Under the pieces are notes generated by a model, which was not told where the DNA came from, searched no databases, and saw nothing but the letters and a program-made list of their open reading frames with translations. The position numbers and the translations under genes were made by a program. Of a stretch of DNA of 23,227 nucleotides, positions 1-8,577 are shown piece by piece. Position 1 is the first letter of the stretch. Every line of letters starts with the position of its first letter. Origin of the DNA: Nitrospirota bacterium (GTDB taxonomy: Bacteria; Nitrospirota; Nitrospiria; Nitrospirales; UBA8639); NCBI GenBank assembly GCA_003228495.1, contig QIDY01000183.1, positions 1 to 23,227 on the forward strand, in the 5' to 3' direction.

Positions 1-9
1 AACATGCTC

Positions 10-213
10 ATGGCAGGGTTTAAATTGAAAAATCATTCGGGAGCCAGTAAACGGTTTAAACGGTCGGGCTCAGGAAAATGGATACGTCGTAGAGCCAAAG
101 TACGTCATATTTTGACGAGCAAAGCTCCACGTGTAAAAGCGCGATTAGGCAAATCCGCAGTGGTGTGCAAAGTAGACGAATATTCGCTTTCTCGATTGCT
201 TCCCTATAAATAG
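10..213 (+). CDS. rpmI: 50S ribosomal protein L35
   Basis: Ribosomal protein L35, a small basic protein of the large subunit. The 67-residue product has the family pattern: an N-terminal KNHSGASKRFKRSGSGK segment, the central RHILTSK block, and a C-terminal KSA...LSRLLPYK end. Length is normal (about 65 residues). Two in-frame ATGs are possible, at 4 and at 10. I prefer 10 because MAGFKLKNH matches the usual short lead-in, but the upstream ribosome binding site lies outside the window, so the start is not settled. It is followed after 92 bases by rplT, the standard order of the infC-rpmI-rplT cluster; infC would be expected just upstream, beyond the window edge. Confidence 0.95.
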   Translation: MAGFKLKNHSGASKRFKRSGSGKWIRRRAKVRHILTSKAPRVKARLGKSAVVCKVDEYSLSRLLPYK

Positions 214-305
214 AGGGATAATTCTGAACGAAGCGGAAGAATGTCTGACCATTGGGAGTAGGATTAAATAGTTCAAAATTTTCTTGGAAATAAAGGAGAG
301 GGATC

Positions 306-674
306 ATGCCAAGGGTAAAAGGGGGGCCGCAAACACGGCAACGTCGCAAGAAACGGTTGAAACTTGCCAAAGGGCAATTTGGCGGCAAGAGTCGATTATT
401 TCGAACCGCAACAGAATCCGTCGATAAAGGTCAAGCCTATGCCTATACGGGACGGAAACAACGGAAACGGAATTTCCGCCAATTGTGGGTGACCCGAATC
501 AATGCGGCTGTTCGCGCCCAGGGTGTGACCTATAGTCAATTTATAAATGGTCTGAAAAAAGCTAATGTCTTAATCAACCGCAAAATGCTTTCGGAAATGG
601 CCATCCATGACCCTCAAGGCTTTGCTCACCTCATCACCCTCACTCAAGGTGAGGGACAACCGGCTGCAGCTTAA
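306..674 (+). CDS. rplT: 50S ribosomal protein L20
   Basis: Ribosomal protein L20, which binds 23S rRNA early in large-subunit assembly. In many bacteria it also represses its own operon. The 122-residue product begins MPRVKGG, then has the basic RRKKRLKLAKGQFG segment, the RTATESVDKGQAYAYTGRKQRKR block and the conserved LWVTRINAAVRAQG stretch, ending with a short Ala-rich tail. The start is fixed by an AAAGGAGAGG ribosome binding site just upstream. Its stop codon shares the tetranucleotide TTAA (671-674) with the stop of the convergent pheT. A 7-bp perfect hairpin (637-643 with 649-655) sits inside the 3' end of the coding region but has no T-run after it. Confidence 0.97.
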   Translation: MPRVKGGPQTRQRRKKRLKLAKGQFGGKSRLFRTATESVDKGQAYAYTGRKQRKRNFRQLWVTRINAAVRAQGVTYSQFINGLKKANVLINRKMLSEMAIHDPQGFAHLITLTQGEGQPAAA

Positions 675-2365
675 GTTTTCGGTGTCGTAATCTCAAACTC
701 AAACCCGGAAGTGGGCATATCAATTTGCCAGGCTTCTAGTACTTCCGGGTGAAATTCCCCAATATAGCCCACCATCTGACCCTGACAACTAATGTGTCCG
801 ACCCGGCCATCCAAAAATGAAGGATGGGACACTGGCTCTAAGTCATAGGGCCAGACCATGTAATACATCAAGAGATCCAGGTAGCTATGCATTTCGGAAA
901 AATTCGCACCGGGATGTGCACTAATAGCAGCTAGAGACAACACCGTTCGCGACCCGACTCCTGCTTCCAAATCGACTCGTGCCACTTCGCCTATTTCGAA
1001 TAACAGATGTGGATAAAACACGCGTGGCGATAACGCTTCGACCCGAAGGAGACAGGGCAGAATGGAAGGCCGTAAGCAAGCATAGGTCTGCGACATGACG
1101 TTATCGACTTCTACGAGCGATTCGTGATGGGTGTCCGTCAATCGCATTCGCTCGACGAGTTCCTGCCGAGAGGCTAAGATGTTGGAGAAAATTTCCTGAA
1201 ATCCAAATCCCACCATTAAATCCCGCAGTCGGTCACTGATCTGTTCCTGCTCCGACAACGCCCCTACCGTAAACGTTTGCGGCATGATAGGAGAAAAGGA
1301 ATCATAGCCGCGGGTGATGGCCACGTCTTCTGCCACATCCATCACATGCATAAGATCGTTCCGAAATGGAGGCAATTTGACCGAAACAGATTGGCGGGTG
1401 GCTTTTACCTGATACCCGTAGGAGGCCAGCGCTGTGTGAATAGCTTCGGCGCCGAGAGACATGCCTAAGGCCTGTTCGATGGCATGCAAGGACACGCGTT
1501 GGGCATTTCCCATGTCGTGCGGCGTTTTCACCGTTTTGCCCAGCGCAGTTTCATACGGGTACATAATGTCGATGGGTTCGATCATGGCTCCGCGATCGGC
1601 AAGATTGCTGGCAAAAATATTCAGGGCCAAAATCACCATCGCCAAATCTGTTCCGGTCACTTCCACGAGCAAATCCGTATCGCCAATTTGAACTTCGCCG
1701 AGTTCCCGACTATTAATGATGGGCGGAAAAGAGAGCACTTGCCCATTGCTATCCCAGAGCAGCGGAAGCCGTTCGCAGCCAGAAAGGATGCCTCCATATT
1801 CTAGACCTTTGGGATGAACAGTGAGGACCTCATGAGGGGTCATTTTTTCTTCAAACCCCAACGGCGTAAAACGCACCTCATCGGGTTTTACCAGGCCATA
1901 GGTCACTGGAAATGCAATGGAGGATAAACGATACAACCCGATAGATACCGTCTCTCGTTTCCGGCCAAATGCATCCGCCAACTTTTCTTGGGTTTGAATG
2001 CATTGCTCCAGGCCTTCCTGTGTCATGGGGTACTCAAGGGAGGCGCAGGCAGCCACATAGGGGCGAACGGTCTCCATTCCCTGCCCCACCTGGATGCGCC
2101 GTTTTGCGCGTCCGCGGGAAGAAAAGAAGGAGTACGGGGATAGGCCTCCGGTGAGAACCGAGCGAATTTGCCGAGCGATCCCTTCCACGCACCAGAGGTC
2201 AGGCCGGTTAGTATCCTGGAGTTCTACCCGTACCTCACCAGTGTCACTGGATGTGTCCTTGACCTCGCCTTTGACCAACGGCATCCATTGTTCAATATCC
2301 GATATGGAGGCGGGTTGGCCGACGAGTTGAGAAAAATCTTTTCGAAAAATGGATATTGTGGGCAT
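671..2365 (-). CDS. pheT: Phenylalanine--tRNA ligase beta subunit, archaeal/eukaryotic type
   Basis: Beta subunit of phenylalanyl-tRNA synthetase, which with PheS charges tRNA-Phe in the cytoplasm as an (alpha-beta)2 tetramer. At 564 residues it matches the archaeal/eukaryotic beta subunit (about 540-600) and is far shorter than the bacterial one (about 800). It lacks the N-terminal EMAP/OB tRNA-binding domain and the C-terminal anticodon-binding domain of bacterial PheT. Visible archaeal-type signatures are NRPDL and EGIAR (residues 53-65), the B3/B4 segment with FPPIINS (213-219) and EVTGTD (235-240), and a B5 domain near 275-345 followed by FRNDLMHVMDVAEDVAITRGYD. The ATG lies 9 bases after the pheS stop with no clear ribosome binding site, suggesting translational coupling. 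It is the last gene of its operon and converges on rplT with overlapping stop codons. Confidence 0.95.
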   Translation of the reverse strand: MPTISIFRKDFSQLVGQPASISDIEQWMPLVKGEVKDTSSDTGEVRVELQDTNRPDLWCVEGIARQIRSVLTGGLSPYSFFSSRGRAKRRIQVGQGMETVRPYVAACASLEYPMTQEGLEQCIQTQEKLADAFGRKRETVSIGLYRLSSIAFPVTYGLVKPDEVRFTPLGFEEKMTPHEVLTVHPKGLEYGGILSGCERLPLLWDSNGQVLSFPPIINSRELGEVQIGDTDLLVEVTGTDLAMVILALNIFASNLADRGAMIEPIDIMYPYETALGKTVKTPHDMGNAQRVSLHAIEQALGMSLGAEAIHTALASYGYQVKATRQSVSVKLPPFRNDLMHVMDVAEDVAITRGYDSFSPIMPQTFTVGALSEQEQISDRLRDLMVGFGFQEIFSNILASRQELVERMRLTDTHHESLVEVDNVMSQTYACLRPSILPCLLRVEALSPRVFYPHLLFEIGEVARVDLEAGVGSRTVLSLAAISAHPGANFSEMHSYLDLLMYYMVWPYDLEPVSHPSFLDGRVGHISCQGQMVGYIGEFHPEVLEAWQIDMPTSGFEFEITTPKT

Positions 2366-2374
2366 GATGAGGTT

Positions 2375-3937
2375 TTACATTTGACGGCGCATGTTGCGCA
2401 CGGCTTCCAAATCCGAAGTAAATAAATCACGAATATCTTGAATACCCAACGCCACCATCGCCATCCGGTCCAGGCCCAGACCCCAGGCAATCACCGGGAC
2501 TGTCACACCCAGTGGTACGGTCACTTCGGAGCGAAACAGTCCCGCGCCACCAAGTTCCATCCAGCCAAGTTTGGGATGGCGAACGTGCAATTCAACCGAA
2601 GGTTCGGTAAAGGGGAAATAGGCCGGGAAAAACCGAATGTCTTTGGCCTGAGCCATTTCGGTGGCAAAAAGCTTCAGTAACCCTAATAAGGTTCGAAAAT
2701 TAATATCCGACCCCAGCACAATCCCTTCAACCTGGAAAAAATCGGTCGCATGGGTAGCATCGACCTGGTCGTACCGAAAGCATCGTGCAATGGAAAAGAA
2801 TTTGCTAGGAATCGGCGGATTTGTTGCTAAGGTCCGAGCCGATACAGCAGTCCCTTGACTACGCAGTACCAGACGTTTCGCTCGTTCAGGATCATAGGAA
2901 TATTGCCACCCTTTCGATCCGGTGGTTCCCCCATTTTTGTGGACTTCTGCCACTTGGCTGAGAAAGGGCTCGGGAATATGTTTGGCATGACTGGGATGTT
3001 TAACAAAGTACACATCATGAATGGCTCGCGCAGGATGGAATTGGGGCATGAAGAGCGCATCCATATCCCAAAACTCCGTCTCCACCAACTCGCCGCGCAT
3101 TTCTTGAAATCCCATACTCGTCAACTTGGTTTTCACGGTATCCAGAAACTCGCGATAGGCATGCCGTCGACCTACGGCTAACCGGGGGGGACGGAGATGG
3201 ATCGAATATTTTCGAAACGAATTCTTCCGCCAGGATCCGTCTTTTAAGAGTTCAGGCGTCAATTGGGAAATTTCTTGTGCAGCGTCTTCCCGCAGGTTAG
3301 GCAACAGATTCCGCCCTTCCGGGGTCAGCGAATACGCACGTTCGGTATGGTCATCGATACGAAACGGCTCTTGGGTATTGCCGCGCTTCACGGCATATTG
3401 GCGAAGCAAGGCTTGGTGGTTGTCAGAAAATGAATCCAACGGTCGGGATCCTTCGTGAATCTGATTCAGTAAAGATCGGAGAGCCTCGACGGTGGTACTC
3501 TTCTCCCCCGTATTTTCCAGCGAGCCACCTGCCCCTAATGAAAGAACCCCTTCTTTTTTTAACAAGCCGATAGCACGACTGAGTTCAGTGGGTTGAAACT
3601 GCCCTATGGCTTGGAGGTCCTTAACCGTTCTGGATTGACCCTTCTGTGCCCCTGCCTGAACGGTCTGAATAATCCATTCGGGTGGGGAAACGGCTTGTTG
3701 AAATTTGGTGCCCACTTCGGTGAGGGCCACATAGGTCGTCGTCGTTTCAGAGACCAGGTTCACCAATTGCTTGGTGAGCAGCCAACCGACCGCCATACTG
3801 ACCTGGGAAGGCGCTAGTCCCGTAGATTGAACCAGCTCGGGATCTCTGAGGAACTCCTCCGTCGTTGCCATGCCGAGGGTCCGTAGAACCTGAATTTCGA
3901 GGGGATGGAGGCTATCCGTCTGGTTAGGGGAATTCAT
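2375..3937 (-). CDS. pheS: Phenylalanine--tRNA ligase alpha subunit, archaeal/eukaryotic type
   Basis: Catalytic alpha subunit of phenylalanyl-tRNA synthetase. The 520 residues match archaeal/eukaryotic alpha subunits (about 480-520), not the bacterial form (about 330-350). Residues 1-220 look like tandem winged-helix segments, as in archaeal and human alpha subunits, in place of the bacterial N-terminal coiled coil. The class II core starts near 250: FQEMRGELVETEFWDMDALF (277-296), HPARAIHD (301-308), the ATP-binding motif 2 region RCFRYDQVDATHATDFFQVEG (split here as 385-397 and 398-405), and motif 3 GLGLDRMAMV (486-495). These stretches follow the archaeal pattern closely. The gene starts 8 bases after the rpe stop and is followed 9 bases later by pheT. 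Catalytic motifs look intact, so I infer an active enzyme. Confidence 0.95.
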   Translation of the reverse strand: MNSPNQTDSLHPLEIQVLRTLGMATTEEFLRDPELVQSTGLAPSQVSMAVGWLLTKQLVNLVSETTTTYVALTEVGTKFQQAVSPPEWIIQTVQAGAQKGQSRTVKDLQAIGQFQPTELSRAIGLLKKEGVLSLGAGGSLENTGEKSTTVEALRSLLNQIHEGSRPLDSFSDNHQALLRQYAVKRGNTQEPFRIDDHTERAYSLTPEGRNLLPNLREDAAQEISQLTPELLKDGSWRKNSFRKYSIHLRPPRLAVGRRHAYREFLDTVKTKLTSMGFQEMRGELVETEFWDMDALFMPQFHPARAIHDVYFVKHPSHAKHIPEPFLSQVAEVHKNGGTTGSKGWQYSYDPERAKRLVLRSQGTAVSARTLATNPPIPSKFFSIARCFRYDQVDATHATDFFQVEGIVLGSDINFRTLLGLLKLFATEMAQAKDIRFFPAYFPFTEPSVELHVRHPKLGWMELGGAGLFRSEVTVPLGVTVPVIAWGLGLDRMAMVALGIQDIRDLFTSDLEAVRNMRRQM

Positions 3938-3945
3938 GGAGTGAA

Positions 3946-4617
3946 TTAAATAATCACCGTTTGACCTGGAGAGCGCATCTGTCGAATGGTATCTGACATG
4001 TTGGAGCTGCCAAAAATGGCTGAACCCGCGACGAGAACATTGGCGCCGGCTTGGAGAACGGAAGCCACATTGTGAATCGTGATCCCGCCATCGACTTCGA
4101 GATGGGGAGAACCAGTGGAAGCCGTGATCATTGTTTGAATCCGGCGAATTTTTTCCAAGGTAGAGTTGATGAATCTTTGGCCGCCAAATCCGGGATTGAC
4201 GGACATCACCAATACCAGATCCACATCGCCAAGAATGTGTTCCAATGTGGTGCAGGATGTGGAGGGATTTAAGCTGACGCCGGCTTTCATTTTTTGTTCT
4301 TTAATGGCTTGGATCGTTCGATGGAGATGTGGGCACGTTTCTACATGCACCGTCAGAATATCGGCGCCGGCCTTGGCAAACTCCGGGATAAATTCATCGG
4401 GGTTGGTTATCATCAGATGCACATCTAATGGCAGGGCCGTCACCTTGCGAAGCGCTTCGACCATGGGTGGGCCAACCGTGAGGTTCGGCACGAAATGGCC
4501 ATCCATGACATCAACGTGAATCCAATCGGCTCCAGCCGCTTCGACTTGCTGCACTGCGTCAGCCAAGCGAGCGAAATCGGCGGAAAGGATTGAAGGGGCG
4601 ATTAAGGGCGTCGTCAT
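3946..4617 (-). CDS. rpe: Ribulose-phosphate 3-epimerase
   Basis: Interconverts D-ribulose 5-phosphate and D-xylulose 5-phosphate in the pentose phosphate and Calvin pathways (cytoplasm, TIM barrel). The 223-residue product shows the family motifs: IAPSILSADFARL at the N terminus, HVDVMDGHFVPN with catalytic/metal Asp, DVHLMI with metal His, MSVNPGFGGQ, and EVDGGI with the second catalytic Asp. The frame is open for 23 more codons upstream, but the family start is MTTPLIAPS. That ATG (4617-4615) overlaps the rsmB stop as ATGA, so 4617 is chosen. It is translationally coupled to rsmB and followed by pheS after 8 bases. Confidence 0.96.
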   Translation of the reverse strand: MTTPLIAPSILSADFARLADAVQQVEAAGADWIHVDVMDGHFVPNLTVGPPMVEALRKVTALPLDVHLMITNPDEFIPEFAKAGADILTVHVETCPHLHRTIQAIKEQKMKAGVSLNPSTSCTTLEHILGDVDLVLVMSVNPGFGGQRFINSTLEKIRRIQTMITASTGSPHLEVDGGITIHNVASVLQAGANVLVAGSAIFGSSNMSDTIRQMRSPGQTVII

Positions 4618-6020
4618 TTGGTGTGAGATTTTTTCAACCGGCACGCAAAGAATCCATCCATGGTAAACGACTGAAACGCGGTACACAAATAGCCCGAATC
4701 AGTCACGAGCGAAAGACCGGAGGTAGGAATCCAAGATGTGACGGTTTCTGGCTGAAAATCTGGATGCTCCTGACAAAACGCGGAAACGACCTCTGTGGTC
4801 TCCTCCGGTTCAATCGAGCAGGCACTATAGACTAAGATTCCCCCTGGTCTCAAGAGGTTGCAGACACGATCAAGTATTTGGCTCTGTATAACACGGGATT
4901 TTTCAATCGTCGAGAAACGTTTCAGCATCTTTCCCTCAGGATGTCGACGCAGAACGCCAAGCCCGGAGCACGGAGTATCAACCAAAATACGATCAAACGG
5001 CTCGGCCAAAAAATGTGAGTGAGAAATCGGTGAATTAACAGTGTCTGGTTTGTCTTCCGGCAAATCTGTCGCAACATCACACTCATGAGCCTGAACAATC
5101 TCAATGCCTAATCGTTTGCAATTCGCGGTTAGGCGAAGGAGTCGCTCGTGTTGGCAGTCCAGCGCGATGATCGTACCTTGGTTTTCCATCAATTGGGCGA
5201 GATGGGTAGTCTTCCCGCCGGGAGCTGCACAGGCATCGAGAATACGTTCTCCAGGCTGAGGGTCAAGCAGCGGGGGAATGAGTTGAGCCGCTTCATCTTC
5301 AATATAACACCACCCGTCTTGTACCACGGAAAGTCGGCCGGGATTGCCGCATTTTTCAAGAATGACTCCAACAGGGCTCACGGAAGTTTCTCGCCCGGAA
5401 ATTTCTTCCACCTGCAGACGATCCATTAGGATCTGGCGGGTACATCGCAGGGTATTGGTCCGTAGCGTCATTGGAGGAATCTCCAACGTTTTCTGGCACA
5501 GGACTTCAGTATGGTTGATCCCAAATGCCTGTATCCATCGTTCTACCATCCAACTGGGGCAGGCATATTTATGTGAGAAGGCCTCAACCGGGGCAACCAT
5601 GGGATCAGGCAGAGTTGGTGTCGGTTGGCGAATCAGATTGCGCAAGATGGCATTCACCAGTCCTCCCCAATCGTGACCTGGCTGTTTCCGAATCAATTTA
5701 ACGGCCTCGTTCACGGCGGCAGAATCCGGAATGCGGTCGAGGTAGAGTAATTGATATGCGGCCACTCTTAAGATCATGGCCACATTCAGGGGCAGGCGGG
5801 CAATCGGTTTTCGGGAGATGTGATCCAACCTCCAATCCAACGTAATCGTATGCCGCAGGACGCCATATACTAGTTCAAAGGCTAGCGCGCGATCTGGCTC
5901 AGACAGGACGGCATCATTTAGGGTAGCTTCAATCACGTCATCTGCGAAGGCCCGGGTTCGGTAAATGGTCTGTAGGACACCGCAAGCAAACTTTCTTGCA
6001 TTTGAGGGAAAAGGAGGCAT
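4614..6020 (-). CDS. rsmB: 16S rRNA (cytosine(967)-C(5))-methyltransferase
   Basis: Methylates C967 of 16S rRNA using S-adenosylmethionine. The 468 residues contain an N-terminal NusB-like RNA-binding domain (about 5-135, with FELVYGVLRH and AVNEAVKLIRKQ) and a C-terminal RsmB/NOP2 methyltransferase domain. The SAM motif is DACAAPGGKT (262-271), motif IV is DTPCSGLG with Cys351, and motif VI is YSACS with Cys401, giving the two cysteines used by this family. Motif IV usually reads APCS or TPCS and motif VI TCS, so SACS is a mild variation. The gene lies 73 bases after pdxA, the widest gap in this operon, and overlaps rpe by four bases. Length is slightly above the usual 430-450. Confidence 0.94.
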   Translation of the reverse strand: MPPFPSNARKFACGVLQTIYRTRAFADDVIEATLNDAVLSEPDRALAFELVYGVLRHTITLDWRLDHISRKPIARLPLNVAMILRVAAYQLLYLDRIPDSAAVNEAVKLIRKQPGHDWGGLVNAILRNLIRQPTPTLPDPMVAPVEAFSHKYACPSWMVERWIQAFGINHTEVLCQKTLEIPPMTLRTNTLRCTRQILMDRLQVEEISGRETSVSPVGVILEKCGNPGRLSVVQDGWCYIEDEAAQLIPPLLDPQPGERILDACAAPGGKTTHLAQLMENQGTIIALDCQHERLLRLTANCKRLGIEIVQAHECDVATDLPEDKPDTVNSPISHSHFLAEPFDRILVDTPCSGLGVLRRHPEGKMLKRFSTIEKSRVIQSQILDRVCNLLRPGGILVYSACSIEPEETTEVVSAFCQEHPDFQPETVTSWIPTSGLSLVTDSGYLCTAFQSFTMDGFFACRLKKSHTK

Positions 6021-6093
6021 TGAAGAACGGCCTAGTCGTTTAACATGTGAATCGTGGAAGCCTTCTAGGCTGGAACTCTTTTCGCCTTACCCT

Positions 6094-7149
6094 TTACGAA
6101 ATTTTCATTTTAATATGCCGTCGGGATAAAAAGATGGGAGCTAACTTGGCGGCCATCACCATGGCGTCCACCAGACTAGTGGGATCAGCCTTCCCTTTTC
6201 CTGCGATATCGAACGCGGTTCCATGATCCACCGACGTTCGAAGGATAGGTAAGCCTACCGTGATATTCACGCAATGGCCAAAGGCCACCGTCTTTAAAGG
6301 AATCAATCCCTGGTCGTGATAGAGCGCCACTATGCCATCAAAGGCACCTGTTAAGGCTTTGGCAAACATGGTGTCAGCAGGGTGAGGGCCACTACAGGCA
6401 ATGCCTTGGGCCTTGGCCATCTTGATGGCTGGACGAATGAGCCGTGTTTCTTCATCTCCAAACAGGCCATTCTCCCCTGCATGAGGATTGAGGCCTGCCA
6501 CAGCAATCCGGGGTTTCTTGACCCTAAACAATTGCCGCAAACTGAAATGAGCCAAGCGAATGGCTTTCTCAATTTTTTTTACAGTAAGCACTTTCGGCAC
6601 ATCCCGTAAGGCCAGGTGGGTGGTCGTAAAGATGATTTTCAAAGGCCCGCCCGTGATCATCATTCCCGATTCTTTGGCTTTGGTCAGATCAGCTAACATC
6701 TCTGTATGCCCTGGATAACGGTGTCCTGCCAAGTGCATTGCCTGTTTATTAATTGGTGCCGTGACGATTGCTGCCACACAACGCGCTTGCGCCAACCGTA
6801 CCGCAGCTTGAATACAAGTTACGGCCATGTCCCCTGCTTGAGCAGAAGCGCGCCCCCGTCTGACGGATCGCACTGGTTTGGAAAAAGGGTCGGATAGGGG
6901 AAGACGTCCTCGGCGAAAGACCTGTTGGGTTGTAGAAGAATCATGGCCATCAACCAACATGAGCGGAAGGGATGTGTGGAGCCGTTGAATGGTCTGTTCG
7001 AGGATGGTGCGACTGCCTATGACAAGAGGCCGACATACCCGCCAGACTGTCGGCAGTTGCAAGGCCTTCACAATGATTTCAGGGCCGATGCCGGCAGGAT
7101 CACCCATCGTAATGGCAAGAATCGGTTTCGGATTATGTAAAACAGCCAT
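6094..7149 (-). CDS. pdxA: 4-hydroxythreonine-4-phosphate dehydrogenase
   Basis: NAD-dependent oxidation of 4-phosphohydroxy-L-threonine in the DXP-dependent pathway to pyridoxal phosphate. The 351-residue product starts with the family signature ITMGDPAGIGPE (13-24). It also has PGHTE (substrate His148), TTTHLAL (His178), NPHAGENG (His223) and YHDQGL (His278). By spacing, these match the divalent-metal and substrate histidines of Escherichia coli PdxA (136, 166, 211, 266). The C-terminal VDHGTAFDIAGKGKADP block is also present. It begins 12 bases after the larC stop, so the two are very likely co-transcribed. All key residues are present. Confidence 0.96.
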   Translation of the reverse strand: MAVLHNPKPILAITMGDPAGIGPEIIVKALQLPTVWRVCRPLVIGSRTILEQTIQRLHTSLPLMLVDGHDSSTTQQVFRRGRLPLSDPFSKPVRSVRRGRASAQAGDMAVTCIQAAVRLAQARCVAAIVTAPINKQAMHLAGHRYPGHTEMLADLTKAKESGMMITGGPLKIIFTTTHLALRDVPKVLTVKKIEKAIRLAHFSLRQLFRVKKPRIAVAGLNPHAGENGLFGDEETRLIRPAIKMAKAQGIACSGPHPADTMFAKALTGAFDGIVALYHDQGLIPLKTVAFGHCVNITVGLPILRTSVDHGTAFDIAGKGKADPTSLVDAMVMAAKLAPIFLSRRHIKMKIS

Positions 7150-7161
7150 GTTCGGAAGATC

Positions 7162-8391
7162 TTATCGGGAAGTCTTGATGGGTTTTTTTGATCGAGAAGC
7201 CGGTTGAGACTTGTTACTCTGCGCAAATATTTTGCGGGCGAGGTCGATAATGGCCTGGACAGGCTGTTTCGTGTGTTCAGCCAGCGCAGCACAATCTCGA
7301 TATTCCGGAGTGACTTTCACGTGGCCATTCCCAAGATTGGCAATCTTCATGCGAACCGACCCATTGAGTAATCGAACGGTTTGAACACGACGAGGCACAA
7401 TTGCTCGCCCCATTTCTTGAATGCGAACACCGAGCGTTGTTGTTTCGGACAAAAGGATCGTGGTCAAGACTTGGAGGTCTTTGGGCCAGGCGATGACAGA
7501 GACAATGGTCCCAGGCCGATTCCGTTTCATCATCGTCGGAGTCAAGGTGACATCCAGGGCGCCAGCCTCAAAGAGATGAGTTACCATTTGGTCGTATACC
7601 TGGGGGTTCATATCGTCGATATTGGTTTCGAGTTGGATGATACGTTCAGATGTGATCGATGAGACCGATACCTCTTGTCCGAGAAAGAGTCGCAGCACAT
7701 TAGGCCAACCCTCGGGATCGGCCGCGCCTGCTCCGTAGCCGATCGTTTGTGGTGTTAAGGGGGGAAGCGTTTTACAATCCGGTGCAAGAGTTCTGATTAA
7801 CGCCATGCCGGTGGGAGTGGTGAGTTCCATAGCTGGGCCGTTGGAAAATACGGAAAGGCCCTTGGCCATCTGGGCAACAGCGGGTCCCGGTACCGGAAGT
7901 AGGCCATGTGCTGTGGAAATCGTACCGGCTCCCAGGTTAACTGGAGAACACGACACCGTCGTGACGTTCAAGTGAGCAAACCCCCATAGGGTTCCCACAA
8001 TATCCACGAGCGAATCGATCACGCCCACTTCATGAAAATGTACTCGACTTGGAGATTTCCCATGTACGGCACCCTCAGCTTCGGCAAGGAACTGAAATGT
8101 CTGTAGTGCCTGAGTACGAATGGCGTCTGGCAGCCGGCTACCCATTAACGTTTTGCGAATGGTGGAGAGCGACAAGGGTTTCGTGAACCCCTTTCGAATG
8201 TCCACATCCACTTTTGTGGCCCTAATGCTATTTCGTATTACCTGCTGTTCTCGAAGCCGATAGCCTTGGATTTTTAGGGCCTTAAGTCCTTTTTGCAATG
8301 TATCCAAGGGCAGACCTGCATCCACCAGAGCGCCAAGAAACATGTCCCCGCTGACTCCAGAAAACGCATCGATATGGAGATGTCTGGTCAT
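7162..8391 (-). CDS. larC: Nickel-pincer cofactor biosynthesis protein LarC
   Basis: LarC-family protein (409 residues). In the studied family member, LarC inserts nickel into the pyridinium bis-thiocarboxylate precursor in a CTP-dependent step, giving the nickel-pincer nucleotide cofactor of lactate racemase and related enzymes. Family marks: HIDAFSGVSGDMFLGALVDAG at the N terminus (first 20 residues of that stretch are near-invariant), VHFHEVGVIDSLVDIVG, LGAGTISTAHGLLPVPGPA, ELTTPTGMALI, ETNIDDMNPQ, and a C-terminal KVTPEYRDCAALA. The frame is open upstream to 8544, but the conserved start is MTRHLHIDAFSG at 8391. No strong ribosome binding site precedes it. Unlike Lactobacillus larC, the gene is one uninterrupted frame. 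It heads the larC-pdxA-rsmB-rpe-pheS-pheT operon. larB lies about 2.3 kb upstream on the same strand. Confidence 0.92.
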   Translation of the reverse strand: MTRHLHIDAFSGVSGDMFLGALVDAGLPLDTLQKGLKALKIQGYRLREQQVIRNSIRATKVDVDIRKGFTKPLSLSTIRKTLMGSRLPDAIRTQALQTFQFLAEAEGAVHGKSPSRVHFHEVGVIDSLVDIVGTLWGFAHLNVTTVSCSPVNLGAGTISTAHGLLPVPGPAVAQMAKGLSVFSNGPAMELTTPTGMALIRTLAPDCKTLPPLTPQTIGYGAGAADPEGWPNVLRLFLGQEVSVSSITSERIIQLETNIDDMNPQVYDQMVTHLFEAGALDVTLTPTMMKRNRPGTIVSVIAWPKDLQVLTTILLSETTTLGVRIQEMGRAIVPRRVQTVRLLNGSVRMKIANLGNGHVKVTPEYRDCAALAEHTKQPVQAIIDLARKIFAQSNKSQPASRSKKPIKTSR

Positions 8392-8577
8392 AGGATTGTT
8401 TATGAAAGATGTAAAAGCTGCATCATAGCAAATATCACAAAGGGATTCAGAAAAGGAAAATCCGGGAAACATGAAGAAGTCGTAGCCCTTTCCCTCATGA
8501 ACCGCACCTATCATTGGTGGTATAAGAAATTGTAAAGAGTCCAAACTGGTCCGTGCTCGGCGGGCTTGAGAGTTTTT

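Noticed and set aside
637..655. Perfect 7-bp hairpin in the 3' end of rplT as a terminator.
   Set aside because: No T-run follows on either strand and it lies inside the coding region.
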